Positions 16,859-24,356 of a stretch of DNA of 38,586 nt are shown piece by piece; positions within the stretch are counted from its first letter, which is position 1, and every line of letters starts with the position of its first letter. The position numbers were made by a program, and so were the translations under genes. The DNA comes from Desulfocapsa sp. (GTDB taxonomy: Bacteria; Desulfobacterota; Desulfobulbia; Desulfobulbales; Desulfocapsaceae), in assembly GCA_021737265.1 (NCBI GenBank), contig JAIPEF010000014.1, forward strand, positions 1-38,586, in the 5' to 3' direction. The notes below the pieces were generated by a model. That model saw only the letters and a program-made list of their open reading frames with translations, had not been told where the DNA came from and searched no databases.

Positions 16859-17338
16859 ATGAAATGTCCATATTGTGGTCATCTTGATAATAAGGTCATT
16901 GATTCACGCCTGAATAAGGAAAGCACCATTACCAGGAGGAGACGCTCCTGTCTTTCCTGTGAACAGCGTTTCACTACCTACGAGCGCTTGGAAGTTACCA
17001 TGCCCATGCTGGTAAAAAAGGATGGTCGGCGTGAGGTATGGAACAGACAAAAAATGGTGGTCGGACTTGAAAAGGCCTGTGAAAAGCGTCCAGTCAGTGT
17101 TGATGATGTTGATGCCTTTGTCGATGAAATAGAGAGCAGGTTGCAGGATTATCCCGCAAAAGAGGTTCCTTCCGAGGTTATCGGCGAATGGGTTATGGAG
17201 GAATTACCAAAGCTGGACGAGGTTGCCTATGTCCGTTTTGCTTCCGTGTATCGCCAATTCAAGGATGTTAACGAGTTCATGGATGAATTAAAAGGCTTAC
17301 TTGATTCCAGGGGAGATAAGGCGGTCGATGAATTCTGA
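16859..17338 (+). CDS. nrdR: Transcriptional repressor NrdR
   Basis: Repressor of ribonucleotide reductase genes, 159 aa. The zinc ribbon uses C3, C6, C31 and C34 (MKCPYCGH ... [12 protein letters not shown]), followed by an ATP-cone domain ([29 protein letters not shown]). GAGGAAG precedes the ATG. The 3' end overlaps ribD by 11 bp. The nrdR-ribD neighbourhood is common in bacteria. Confidence 0.96.
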   Translation: MKCPYCGHLDNKVIDSRLNKESTITRRRRSCLSCEQRFTTYERLEVTMPMLVKKDGRREVWNRQKMVVGLEKACEKRPVSVDDVDAFVDEIESRLQDYPAKEVPSEVIGEWVMEELPKLDEVAYVRFASVYRQFKDVNEFMDELKGLLDSRGDKAVDEF

Positions 17339-18461
17339 GTTAGCCTGGTCTCAGGACGATATCCGTTTTATGCGCCTGGCTCTTCAGGAAGCAAAAAAGG
17401 GTGTTGGCAGAACTTCCCCTAATCCTAGTGTTGGTGCTGTCATAGTACGGAATGGTGCCATGATAAGCCGCGGGTATCATAAAAAAGCCGGCACTCCCCA
17501 TGCTGAAGTACATGCCTTACGTGAAGCCGGTGCCATGGCAATCGGTGCGACCCTATATGTAACCCTTGAACCCTGTAATCACACAGGACGAACCCCACCT
17601 TGTAGTCATGCAGTAGCTGCCGCTGGTATTAAGCGTGTGGTAGTGGGCATGGAAGATCCCAACCCCCTGGTAAGCGGCAGTGGAAATTCCTATCTGCGAA
17701 AACGTGGAATCGAGGTCATCAGTGGAATTCTTGAAAATGAATGTAGAGAGTTGAACCTTCCATTTATAAAACATATCAATACCGGGAGGCCTTTTGTTGT
17801 TATGAAGGCCGGTATGAGCCTTGATGGTAAACTCAGTTACAGGGATGGACAGCCGGGAAAGATGACAGGCAAGAGGAGTTTGCGTAAGCTTCATGGCTTA
17901 CGTGATCGTTATGATTCCATTCTGGTGGGCAGAGGAACTGTCGTTGCCGATAACCCTTCATTAACGACTAGACTTGTCAAACGAGGAAGAGATCCGCTAA
18001 GGGTGATCCTTGACAGTACGCTGCAACTCTCTCTCGAATCAAAAATCCTCCATCTGGATTCCTGTGCTTCGACTCTTATTTTTTGCAGCAAACACGCTGA
18101 GCAGAAAAAAAGGAGAGTGCTGGCAAAAATGGAGGGTGTTCTTATTCAAACAGTTGATGAGGATAAAGATGGTGGCCTGGATCTTGATGCTGTGCTGGTT
18201 AGTCTTGGCCGGATGGGGATATGTTCCCTCCTGGTGGAAGGCGGGGCAGCAGTTCACAGTAGTTTCCTGAGAAAAGGTCTGGTGGATCGTGTGATGCTGT
18301 TTATTGCGCCTTTGTTTGCAGGTTCTGCCGGGACACCGTTGCTGAGTGAATTTTCTGTGGAAGATCGTGACCAGGCGCCACTGTTGGGAAATGTCAGTTA
18401 TACGCGTTGTGGCGAAGATTTGCTTGTTCAGGGTGATCTGTCTAACCCGAGTTTCTCATGA
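17328..18461 (+). CDS. ribD: Bifunctional riboflavin biosynthesis deaminase/reductase RibD
   Basis: Catalyses the second and third steps of riboflavin synthesis, 377 aa from ATG 17328; an earlier TTG at 17301 lies deep in nrdR and is rejected. The N-terminal deaminase has HAE (58-60) and the zinc cysteines in [12 protein letters not shown] (C83, C92). The reductase half starts near residue 160 ([21 protein letters not shown]) and includes [20 protein letters not shown] and [14 protein letters not shown]. No ribE, ribBA or ribH follows, so the rest of the pathway is elsewhere. Confidence 0.95.
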   Translation: MNSELAWSQDDIRFMRLALQEAKKGVGRTSPNPSVGAVIVRNGAMISRGYHKKAGTPHAEVHALREAGAMAIGATLYVTLEPCNHTGRTPPCSHAVAAAGIKRVVVGMEDPNPLVSGSGNSYLRKRGIEVISGILENECRELNLPFIKHINTGRPFVVMKAGMSLDGKLSYRDGQPGKMTGKRSLRKLHGLRDRYDSILVGRGTVVADNPSLTTRLVKRGRDPLRVILDSTLQLSLESKILHLDSCASTLIFCSKHAEQKKRRVLAKMEGVLIQTVDEDKDGGLDLDAVLVSLGRMGICSLLVEGGAAVHSSFLRKGLVDRVMLFIAPLFAGSAGTPLLSEFSVEDRDQAPLLGNVSYTRCGEDLLVQGDLSNPSFS

Positions 18462-18621
18462 ACATTTTGTCAATTAATGGCCAATGTTCTGGTTTCATGA
18501 TGAAAAGCAACATATCCTCTGCACCATATTGTTTTTCAAAATGTTCACCAAAGGCGAGTCGATGCGGCCGCATCTGCTTCGTCTCAGAGCCTACTATAGC
18601 TTGTTGACTCGTTTCTCGCAT
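18442..18621 (-). CDS. Small hypothetical protein downstream of the parB-like gene
   Basis: Unrecognised 59-aa ORF on the minus strand starting at ATG 18621. The complement of 18628-18634 reads GAGGTGG, a strong ribosome-binding site 6 nt before the ATG, which is the main reason to believe it. The C-terminal half (FEKQYGAEDMLLFIMKPEHW, then PLIDKMF) looks like a real folded sequence. It lies 83 bp after the parB-like gene in the same direction and overlaps the 3' end of the convergent ribD by 20 bp. The stretch 18462-18704 has no other gene. Confidence 0.4.
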   Translation of the reverse strand: MRETSQQAIVGSETKQMRPHRLAFGEHFEKQYGAEDMLLFIMKPEHWPLIDKMFMRNSG

Positions 18622-18704
18622 ATGTAGCCACCTCAACTCGTGAGAAATGCGGCCGAAGTCATTTGTCCACTAGCAAAAACTTCAAAAAACGTCTCTAGTT
18701 GTAA

Positions 18705-19652
18705 CTATCCGGTGAGGCTTTTAATCTCTGCCAGTCGCTTCTCCACCTCAGTCAGTGTTTCAAAACGTAAGGTTACAGCTACTTCGTCCCTCTCAAATGC
18801 CTGACTATGGTTGATCGTGCAGGAAGGCGGCAGTTTCATTCCATTCACACATTTCTTGAAATGCTCTTCTGCAGAATTGCTTTGTGGAAATAATTTCTTT
18901 TGTAAAATAGATAAAAGGGTTGCTGCTTTTTGCGGCCGGTTCATTTCAGTATGACTCAGGATAGCCACAAAGTCATGTTCCAGTAAAAGGCTGGCGATGG
19001 TTTTTTCCTGTTGGAGGGCAAGATCCCGGCTGAGAGTAAGCAGTCTTTTTTGTTTTCCCCCCCCAAGTTCCAGTTCTTGAAAGAGGCTGTGTAGTGCCAG
19101 CCTGTCTGTGGCGTTAAGTTGAAGTAAATCTAACGCCAGCTTTTCATTTATTTTTCCAGCATGAACATCATACTGAAGTTCAGGTTCCAGGTCCAGTAAG
19201 AGAAGACTTTTTGCAATAAGATGGTCTTGAACCTTATCACCAAGGATTGAGGGGAAGTTCTCGATTGTTGAGTCAATTCCAATGTGTTTAAGACAGTAGC
19301 TGAAAAAATAGGCTCTTTCCATGGGACTAAGAGTACCACTCAGTTGCTGATCTTCCAATACATAGCGGAGGACTTGGCGAGAGCTGGAGTGTTCATTCAG
19401 TACCAGAGCAACTGTGAAGTTTTCAGAAAAATTCAAACGTTCTAAGGCTCGAAGCCGATAGCGACCACAGATTAACTGGTACCTGTCGGGTGTAAGTCGT
19501 TTCAAAATTGGTGGGTGCAGAAGACCAAGAGTGTGAATGGATGAACAGAGCGTGCTTGGAGGTTCGGGAGATAAGAAGGGGTGAAGATTCATCTCTTCTG
19601 AGTGTTCTATGCTTTGGATCGCTACTTTTTCAAATATAGAAAAACGGTTCAT
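18705..19652 (-). CDS. ParB-like N-terminal-domain protein
   Basis: Protein of 315 aa with a ParB/Spo0J-like N-terminal domain: LHPFLSPEPPSTLCSSIHTLGLLHPPILKRLTPDRYQLICGRYRLRALERL (about 22-72). CGRYRLRA stands where chromosomal ParB carries its G(E/D)RR CTP-binding box, so it is a divergent paralogue rather than the canonical segregation ParB, and no parA is adjacent. A helical middle region with LSPMERAYFF (about 106) resembles the following ParB helix-turn-helix domain. The C-terminal third is unrecognised. It could be a nucleoid or transcription factor; function is unknown. Confidence 0.7.
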   Translation of the reverse strand: MNRFSIFEKVAIQSIEHSEEMNLHPFLSPEPPSTLCSSIHTLGLLHPPILKRLTPDRYQLICGRYRLRALERLNFSENFTVALVLNEHSSSRQVLRYVLEDQQLSGTLSPMERAYFFSYCLKHIGIDSTIENFPSILGDKVQDHLIAKSLLLLDLEPELQYDVHAGKINEKLALDLLQLNATDRLALHSLFQELELGGGKQKRLLTLSRDLALQQEKTIASLLLEHDFVAILSHTEMNRPQKAATLLSILQKKLFPQSNSAEEHFKKCVNGMKLPPSCTINHSQAFERDEVAVTLRFETLTEVEKRLAEIKSLTG

Positions 19653-19700
19653 AATGACTTATGAGAGAAAAATAGAAAAAATAATGTGAACCCTAACGAT

Positions 19701-19753
19701 AAAAAATAAAAAAAACCTGCATAGATGCTCTTGATGAAAGTCTATGCAGGTTT
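19701..19753 (-). terminator. Intrinsic terminator of the IHF-like gene
   Basis: A perfect 13-bp stem (19713-19725 with 19741-19753) surrounds a 15-nt loop. On the minus strand it runs into T8 followed by more T-rich sequence (the complement of 19701-19715). It ends the IHF-like transcript and separates it from the ParB-like gene. Confidence 0.85.
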
Positions 19754-19790
19754 AAACAAAATATTGTGGAGCTATTGTTGTTGTCTGTAA

Positions 19791-20078
19791 TCAGTCACCA
19801 TTAATTTTATCACGAAGAATTCCAGATGGCTTAAAGGTCACAACGCGTCTGGCATCGAGAGTGAGCTCATCACCAGTTTGGGGGTTTCGACCCCTGCGGG
19901 ATTTTTTATCCTTTACGTTAAATTTTCCAAAACCACTCAGCAGAAGATCAGTACCGCCGATAAGAGATGTTTTGGAAATACGCAAAAAGGCTTCAACGGA
20001 ATCAGTGGCCTGAGCTTTCGTTAAGGAGCCGTGAGATTTGTATACCTGCTGCACCAGGTCAGCTTTTGTGAGAGTCAT
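19791..20078 (-). CDS. ihfA: IHF/HU family DNA-binding protein, IHF-alpha-like
   Basis: Nucleoid-associated DNA-bending protein, 95 aa. The N-terminal helices (MTLTKADLVQQVYKSHGSLTKAQATDSVEAFL) and the beta-arm segment GFGKFNVKDKKSRRGRNPQTGDELTLDARRVVTFKPSGILRDKING are intact, with the conserved RNPQTG turn at the arm. VVTFKPS and the Arg-rich arm favour IHF-alpha over HU, but paralogues are common in this phylum. AGGAGG sits 7 nt before the ATG, and a promoter is visible upstream. Confidence 0.9.
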   Translation of the reverse strand: MTLTKADLVQQVYKSHGSLTKAQATDSVEAFLRISKTSLIGGTDLLLSGFGKFNVKDKKSRRGRNPQTGDELTLDARRVVTFKPSGILRDKINGD

Positions 20079-20128
20079 GGGTGATCCTCCTCTGAAATAG
20101 TAGATTGTTTAGTGACACTCTGTAGTTA

Positions 20129-20156
20129 ATGATATATGGCAGGAGAATAAAGTCAA
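20129..20156 (-). promoter_or_regulatory. Promoter of the IHF-like gene
   Basis: On the minus strand TTGACT (20156-20151) and TATCAT (20134-20129) are 16 bp apart, each five of six to consensus. Transcription would start about 45 bp upstream of the ATG. Confidence 0.55.
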
Positions 20157-20179
20157 TGGTAATATTTTCCTTTTATGAA

Positions 20180-21385
20180 CTAAACTGCAGCTGCCATGCT
20201 AAAGATCGGCAGATACATGGCAATAACCAGACCACCAATCATGCCTCCAAGAAAAACCATCATGAAGGGTTCAATCATGGCTGTTATATTCTCAACAGCC
20301 TGGTCAACTTCACCATCATAAAAGTCGGCTATCTTGGAGAGCATGGTGTCAAGGGCACCGACTGATTCACCAACATTGATCATCTGCACCACCATATTGG
20401 GAAACACGCCGCTTTCCTCGAGTGGCTCTGCTATGGGGCGACCTTCGGCAATACTGTCTGCGACATTAAAAACAGCAGCTTCTATGACTTTGTTGCCAGA
20501 GGTTCTAGCAACAACCTGTAAGGCATCAAGGATAGGAACACCACTTTGGAGCATGGTGCTGAGAGTCCTGGAAAATTTTGAAACCGCAACTTTCCTGATT
20601 AGAGTGCCGATAACAGGCATTTTGAGAAACAGAGTATCCATTACTATACGCCCTTTCTCAGAGTTGTAAAATTTTTTATAAGCATAAACAACTGCAAATA
20701 TCGCCATACCTATCCAGAGGAAGTTGGCTTTGAATTGGTTGGACATATTCACAACAATCTGGGTGGGGATTGGCAGTGCAGAGCCAAAAGTTGCAAACAT
20801 CTCTTCAAAAACAGGGATGACAAACACCAGGATGACAACAAGGATCAGCCCGGCGATGGCAAGACAGATGGCAGGATAGGTCATGGCTCCCTTGATTTTC
20901 TTTTTCAAGGCCATTGATTTTTCCATAAAAGCGGCGAGGCGACCGAGGATAGTATCCAGGATACCGCCGGTTTCTCCTGCTTCAATCATATTGGCGAAGA
21001 GGTTGTCAAAGACCTTTGGATGTTTTCGCATGGCATCAGCAAAGGTGAGACCGGTTTCTACATCTGACCGTATAGTGGTAAGGACTTTTTTAAAGGTTGA
21101 ATTCTCCTGCTGTTTGCTGAGAATATCGAGACCCTGTACCAGGGGTAAACCGGCATCAATCATGGTTGAAAGTTGCCTGGTAAAAATAACGATATCCTTA
21201 CCGGTTACTTTGGGTTGAAAAAAAGCAATATTTTCCAGGAGATCTTTGGGCTTTTCTTTAATAACAGGATCTTTGATACGAAGGCGTTTGACATGGGCAA
21301 GGGCTGCTGCCTGGTCAGGTGCCTCAACCTCTCCCTTGCGCTTGTCACCTTTGGAACCGATACCTTTCCAAATATAGATAGGCAT
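20180..21385 (-). CDS. pilC: Type IV pilus inner-membrane platform protein PilC
   Basis: GspF/PilC-family platform protein, 401 aa. It has two tandem GspF domains: FTRQLSTMIDAGLPLVQGLDIL (about 68-89) in the first and KFSRTLSTMLQSGVPILDALQVVARTSGN (about 270-298) in the second. Membrane helices lie near 168-195 and 222-238, and at the C terminus (MIEPFMMVFLGGMIGGLVIAMYLPIFSM). The ending and length match type IV pilus PilC rather than GspF. GGGAGAG precedes the ATG. pilB and pilT, its usual neighbours, are absent here, and its upstream flank holds a mobile palindromic element. Confidence 0.93.
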   Translation of the reverse strand: MPIYIWKGIGSKGDKRKGEVEAPDQAAALAHVKRLRIKDPVIKEKPKDLLENIAFFQPKVTGKDIVIFTRQLSTMIDAGLPLVQGLDILSKQQENSTFKKVLTTIRSDVETGLTFADAMRKHPKVFDNLFANMIEAGETGGILDTILGRLAAFMEKSMALKKKIKGAMTYPAICLAIAGLILVVILVFVIPVFEEMFATFGSALPIPTQIVVNMSNQFKANFLWIGMAIFAVVYAYKKFYNSEKGRIVMDTLFLKMPVIGTLIRKVAVSKFSRTLSTMLQSGVPILDALQVVARTSGNKVIEAAVFNVADSIAEGRPIAEPLEESGVFPNMVVQMINVGESVGALDTMLSKIADFYDGEVDQAVENITAMIEPFMMVFLGGMIGGLVIAMYLPIFSMAAAV

Positions 21386-21641
21386 TATATACTCTCCCGT
21401 TATTTACTATTTTAATATATTGAAGCCTCGTACTGGTCATTGCCGGTTCATTATTCTGTAATTTGCAATGACCAAAATGCTAGGGGGGGAAGGCTCAATA
21501 TAGCTCTTTTGGGTACGAAGGATAAAAAAGTAACATCTGACACAAAATTCATTCTATATCATGAAGTTGCATATTACAAGGCAGTCATTCAATATCTTTG
21601 CATTTTTCCGGAAAAAGGCTAAATTTGTTTGTTATCATGGC

Positions 21642-21846
21642 TGATGACGTCGTATTTATACCCGACGTTGAGGGTGAAAACTCTTCATCTACTTCGTTGT
21701 TGCAAATTTCACTATCATTACGACGTACTCTAGTACGCCGAAATAATAGCAAAATTCACACGCCTCGAATATGAAGTTTTTCACCCTAACTACCGGGCAT
21801 AAAAACTTAGCCATCCTCTAGGTTTGAGGTTTTTACGAATTTATCA
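21642..21846 (+). mobile_element. MITE-like palindromic element, copy 1
   Basis: A 205-bp non-coding element whose two halves are imperfect reverse complements (GGGTGAAAACTCTTCAT ... ATGAAGTTTTTCACCC) meeting near GACGTACT/AGTACGCC. The termini are related inverted repeats, TGATGACGTCGTA and TACGAATTTATCA. An exact 13-bp direct repeat, TTATCATGGCTGA, brackets it at 21632-21644 and 21841-21853, consistent with a target duplication. Copy 2 (23132-23334) is the same sequence in reverse orientation and a variant copy starts at 38447. It has no coding capacity, so any transposition would need a transposase in trans. Confidence 0.75.
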
Positions 21847-21947
21847 TGGCTGAAGATATGGAAAATTGCCGCATGTTGTACCGAATTTTCTTTATAAATA
21901 GCAGGGTGCTGTTTATTTTCATTGGATTTGGATGTTTTGTTCTTGTT

Positions 21948-21976
21948 TTAACTGGGTACTCTTGGTAATATATGAT
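21948..21976 (+). promoter_or_regulatory. Candidate promoter of the PxxKW gene
   Basis: TTAACT (21948-21953) and TATGAT (21971-21976) are spaced by 17 bp. An alternative pair is TTGTTT (21943-21948) with TAATAT (21966-21971). Either puts the start site about 85 bp before the gene. Confidence 0.4.
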
Positions 21977-22069
21977 GTTGATGGTAAGTGATTTGTACAA
22001 GGGGATGTCTCCCGTTACTCAATATTATATGGAATTGTCTTTTAAAAAAAAGACATTGAGGAGGACAGC

Positions 22070-22318
22070 ATGCAGAATCAAGCTGCTACGAGTTATAGTG
22101 AAAGGAATTTTCAGCCTGTTGTTGAGAGCTGTGAAGGATGTGAAAGAATCGTTGAAGAAGCTGGTTCACAATACTGCCAGTCATATGTGAAACCTGAGGC
22201 AAAATGGCGGCTGGGGATCTGCAACTTTGCCACCCATGCCAAGCCTGAGATTACGGTGACCACGGTTCGTATTAATCCATTGAAGGCTGCCAAGCGAGCT
22301 TCTGCCAAGAAAGTTTGA
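22070..22318 (+). CDS. PxxKW family cysteine-rich protein
   Basis: Small 82-aa protein with five cysteines: CEGC near residues 20-23, a Cys at about 36 (SQYCQSY) and GIC near 50. PEAKW (about 42-46) is the PxxKW motif of a conserved family, known to me mainly from sulfate-reducing and related anaerobes. The C-terminal tail is Lys/Ala-rich. GAGGAGG at 22058-22064 is an excellent ribosome-binding site and an intrinsic terminator follows, so it is an independent, probably well-expressed gene. The Cys/His pattern suggests metal or FeS binding, but function is unknown. Confidence 0.8.
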   Translation: MQNQAATSYSERNFQPVVESCEGCERIVEEAGSQYCQSYVKPEAKWRLGICNFATHAKPEITVTTVRINPLKAAKRASAKKV

Positions 22319-22339
22319 TAGTAACGAAAAAATCTGTTT

Positions 22340-22377
22340 AAAGGCGTCATTCCTCTTGTGGGGTGACGCCTTTTTTT
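22340..22377 (+). terminator. Intrinsic terminator of the PxxKW gene
   Basis: AAAGGCGTCA (22340-22349) pairs with TGACGCCTTT (22364-22373), and the stem can extend inward through G-U pairs. It is followed by an uninterrupted T tract to 22377. Confidence 0.88.
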
Positions 22378-22431
22378 GTCCCAAGAGAGGGAAGAAGATT
22401 ACTGCTTAGGGGCAATTTGGCGGGAAGAAAA

Positions 22432-23127
22432 TCAATTTCTGTCAGGTCGTTGACCAAAAATAGCAGTACCCACTCGAATAATGGTCGCCCCCTCTTCAAT
22501 GGCTACTTTGAAATCGTGGGACATTCCCATGGAAAGTTCAACGTTCTCATTGTCTGCAAACAGCCCCTGCTGAGCAAGGTCACAGCTAAGCTGATGGAGA
22601 TCTCTGAAGTATGTTCTGGTCTCTTCACTGTTTGTTGTATAAGGAGGGATGGTCATCAGTCCCTGGGGGAGGATGTGGGGGAGTTCACGAATTTGTCTCA
22701 GGATTTCACCTGTCTTTAACGGATCGATTCCGGATTTATCCGGATCCCTGCCGATGTTTACCTGAACGAGTATATCCAGGCTCCTGCCAAGTTTTTCAAG
22801 ATGCTTATTTAATGCCTTTGCAAGTTTGTATCGATCAACTGTTTCTATCATGGAAAACAGTTCGGCGGCGGTTTTTGCCTTATTGCTCTGAACGTGACCG
22901 ATGCAATGAAAATAAACGCCCTTAACGGATTGCCACTTCTCCTGCGCTTCTTGAATGTAATTTTCTCCAAACAGATACTGCTTTGCATCCATGGCCTCTT
23001 GAATACTGGCGATTGAGTGGCGTTTGGAAACAGCAACAAGTTTAATTGTAGAAGGATCTCTACCGCAGCCAACTGCAGTCTCTGTTATGGCCTTGCGAAT
23101 GGTTTGTAGGTTCTGTGCAATAGTCAT
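22432..23127 (-). CDS. yggS: YggS-family pyridoxal phosphate homeostasis protein
   Basis: PLP-binding homeostasis protein (YggS/PROSC family), 231 aa. Lys35 in LVAVSKRHS is the PLP Schiff-base lysine. Other landmarks are LFGENYIQEAQEKW, HCIGHVQSNKAK, VQVNIGRDPDKSGI, GLMTIPPY, LSMGMSHDFKVAIEEGATIIRVGTAIFG. The initiating ATG lies directly at the edge of MITE-like copy 2, so its 5' leader and any ribosome-binding site come from that element; no Shine-Dalgarno is visible. tatD is immediately upstream on the same strand, and the two were probably one unit before insertion. Confidence 0.95.
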   Translation of the reverse strand: MTIAQNLQTIRKAITETAVGCGRDPSTIKLVAVSKRHSIASIQEAMDAKQYLFGENYIQEAQEKWQSVKGVYFHCIGHVQSNKAKTAAELFSMIETVDRYKLAKALNKHLEKLGRSLDILVQVNIGRDPDKSGIDPLKTGEILRQIRELPHILPQGLMTIPPYTTNSEETRTYFRDLHQLSCDLAQQGLFADNENVELSMGMSHDFKVAIEEGATIIRVGTAIFGQRPDRN

Positions 23128-23131
23128 GGAA

Positions 23132-23334
23132 TGATAAACTCGTAAAAAACTTCGATTTCCGATGGATAAGTATTTATGCCCGGTAGTTAGGGGTGAAAAG
23201 CTTCATATTGGAGGCGTGCAATTTTTCTATCATTTCTGCGTACATACGGTACGTCGTAATGAGAGAAAAATTGTAACAACGAACAAGATGAAGAGTTTTC
23301 ACCCTCAACGTCGGGTATAAATACGACGCCATCA
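23132..23334 (-). mobile_element. MITE-like palindromic element, copy 2 (inverted)
   Basis: A 203-bp element matching copy 1 when read on the minus strand, starting TGATGGCGTCGTATTTATACCCGA and ending TACGAGTTTATCA in that orientation. The palindromic centre is near 23249-23267 (GCGTACATACGGTACGTCG). It is bracketed by exact 9-bp direct repeats TCATGGAAT at 23124-23132 and 23332-23340. It occupies the whole gap between the tatD stop codon and the yggS start codon. No coding capacity is seen. Confidence 0.78.
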
Positions 23335-23339
23335 TGGAA

Positions 23340-24167
23340 TCAGATGGTAACATTATAGTTGAAAAGACTTAGAACATTGTGGCTTGTCTGGTTGGCCACA
23401 TCTTCTATGCTGATTCCCTTTAAATCCGCAACCTTTTGAGCAATATAAGGCAGGTAGGACGGTTCGTTTCGTTTGCCCCGCCATGGAACCGGTGCTAGAA
23501 AAGGTCCATCAGTTTCAAGCATAAGCGATTGCAAGGGAACTTTAGCTGCCACCTCCTGCAGGTCTTTTCCATTTTTAAAGGTTACGACGCCGGGTATGGA
23601 AAGAAAAAAACCTAATTTGATAATCTCCTCGGCCAGATGGTAATTGCCTGAGAAACAGTGCATTACGCCACCTGTTGGGAAGGGTGCGGCCTGTTGTAAT
23701 ATTTCCAGGATGTCACTGTGGGCTTCCCTGTCGTGAATAATAACTGGAAGGGCAAGATCCTTTGCGAGGAAAAGTTGTTCGCGGAATGCTTTTCTTTGAG
23801 CAGCAGGTTCAGCATACTGCTTAACATAGTCAAGCCCGATCTCACCGTAGGCGACAATGTGCTCTCTGTTTTCGTTAACCAGATTTTGTATGCGTTCGTA
23901 AGTTCCATCTTCAATCTGTTCAACATCGTGAGGATGAACTCCCACCGTTGCCTTTACCATGGGATATTTTTTGGCAAGTTCAACGGCTGCAAATGAACTT
24001 TTTTCATCAATTCCAATGGTAATAATAGAATGGACACCATGGGTTTTAGCTCTTAGGAGCAGTTCATCCAGATCTTCTTTATAACTGTTCATGTCCAGAT
24101 GGCAATGGCTGTCTATCAGGATACTGTTTGCCGCAAGGGACGGTATGGGGGGCTTGTTTTTCTTCAT
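23340..24167 (-). CDS. tatD: TatD-family metal-dependent deoxyribonuclease/hydrolase
   Basis: TIM-barrel hydrolase of the TatD family, about 275 aa from ATG 24167; GGTGAT lies just before this ATG, while an ATG at 24179 lacks a site. Metal ligands are in IDSHCHLD, YGEIGLDYVKQ (Glu), VIIHDREAHSD, GVMHCFSGN and LMLETDGPFLAPVPWRGKRNEPSYL. The family has 3'-5' exonuclease activity and is linked to DNA repair. The TGA stop abuts the flanking repeat of element copy 2. It diverges from the adenine deaminase gene. Confidence 0.95.
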   Translation of the reverse strand: MKKNKPPIPSLAANSILIDSHCHLDMNSYKEDLDELLLRAKTHGVHSIITIGIDEKSSFAAVELAKKYPMVKATVGVHPHDVEQIEDGTYERIQNLVNENREHIVAYGEIGLDYVKQYAEPAAQRKAFREQLFLAKDLALPVIIHDREAHSDILEILQQAAPFPTGGVMHCFSGNYHLAEEIIKLGFFLSIPGVVTFKNGKDLQEVAAKVPLQSLMLETDGPFLAPVPWRGKRNEPSYLPYIAQKVADLKGISIEDVANQTSHNVLSLFNYNVTI

Positions 24168-24293
24168 TTTGATCACCATCTGTTTTTTAGCAGATTCATT
24201 TTACTCCTGCAATGATGAAATATCTGGTAGAGTGATCAAGATTACATATACAAGGTGGTGCAGTAAGAGACGGTTGCCTGTGGAAGAGGAGTT

Positions 24294-24356
24294 ATGTCTC
24301 TGTTAAGAATGTGGTGTGTCCATGAAAGCAGAATTGGAAGCAGCGAAAATAAATAG
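24294..24356 (+). CDS. Possible upstream ORF overlapping the ade start
   Basis: GAGGAG at 24286-24291 precedes ATG 24294, which opens a 20-codon frame ending at TAG 24354-24356, in a different frame from adenine deaminase and overlapping its start. The spacing to the ATG is short. It may be a coupling or regulatory uORF, or the site may simply serve the deaminase poorly. No homology is recognised. Confidence 0.2.
   Translation: MSLLRMWCVHESRIGSSENK

Larger units (their letters stand above)
21386..22069. other. Intergenic region between pilC and the PxxKW gene
   Basis: This 684-bp stretch has no credible protein gene. It contains an inverted repeat (21434-21443 with 21465-21474, TGGTCATTGC and its complement, 21-nt loop), MITE-like element copy 1 (21642-21846), a promoter candidate (21948-21976) and an 8-bp hairpin (22036-22055) directly before the ribosome-binding site of the next gene. 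Confidence 0.6.

Noticed and set aside
21972-22190. 72-aa plus-strand frame before and overlapping the PxxKW gene
   Set aside because: It overlaps the PxxKW gene in another frame, has no ribosome-binding site and shows no recognisable motif.
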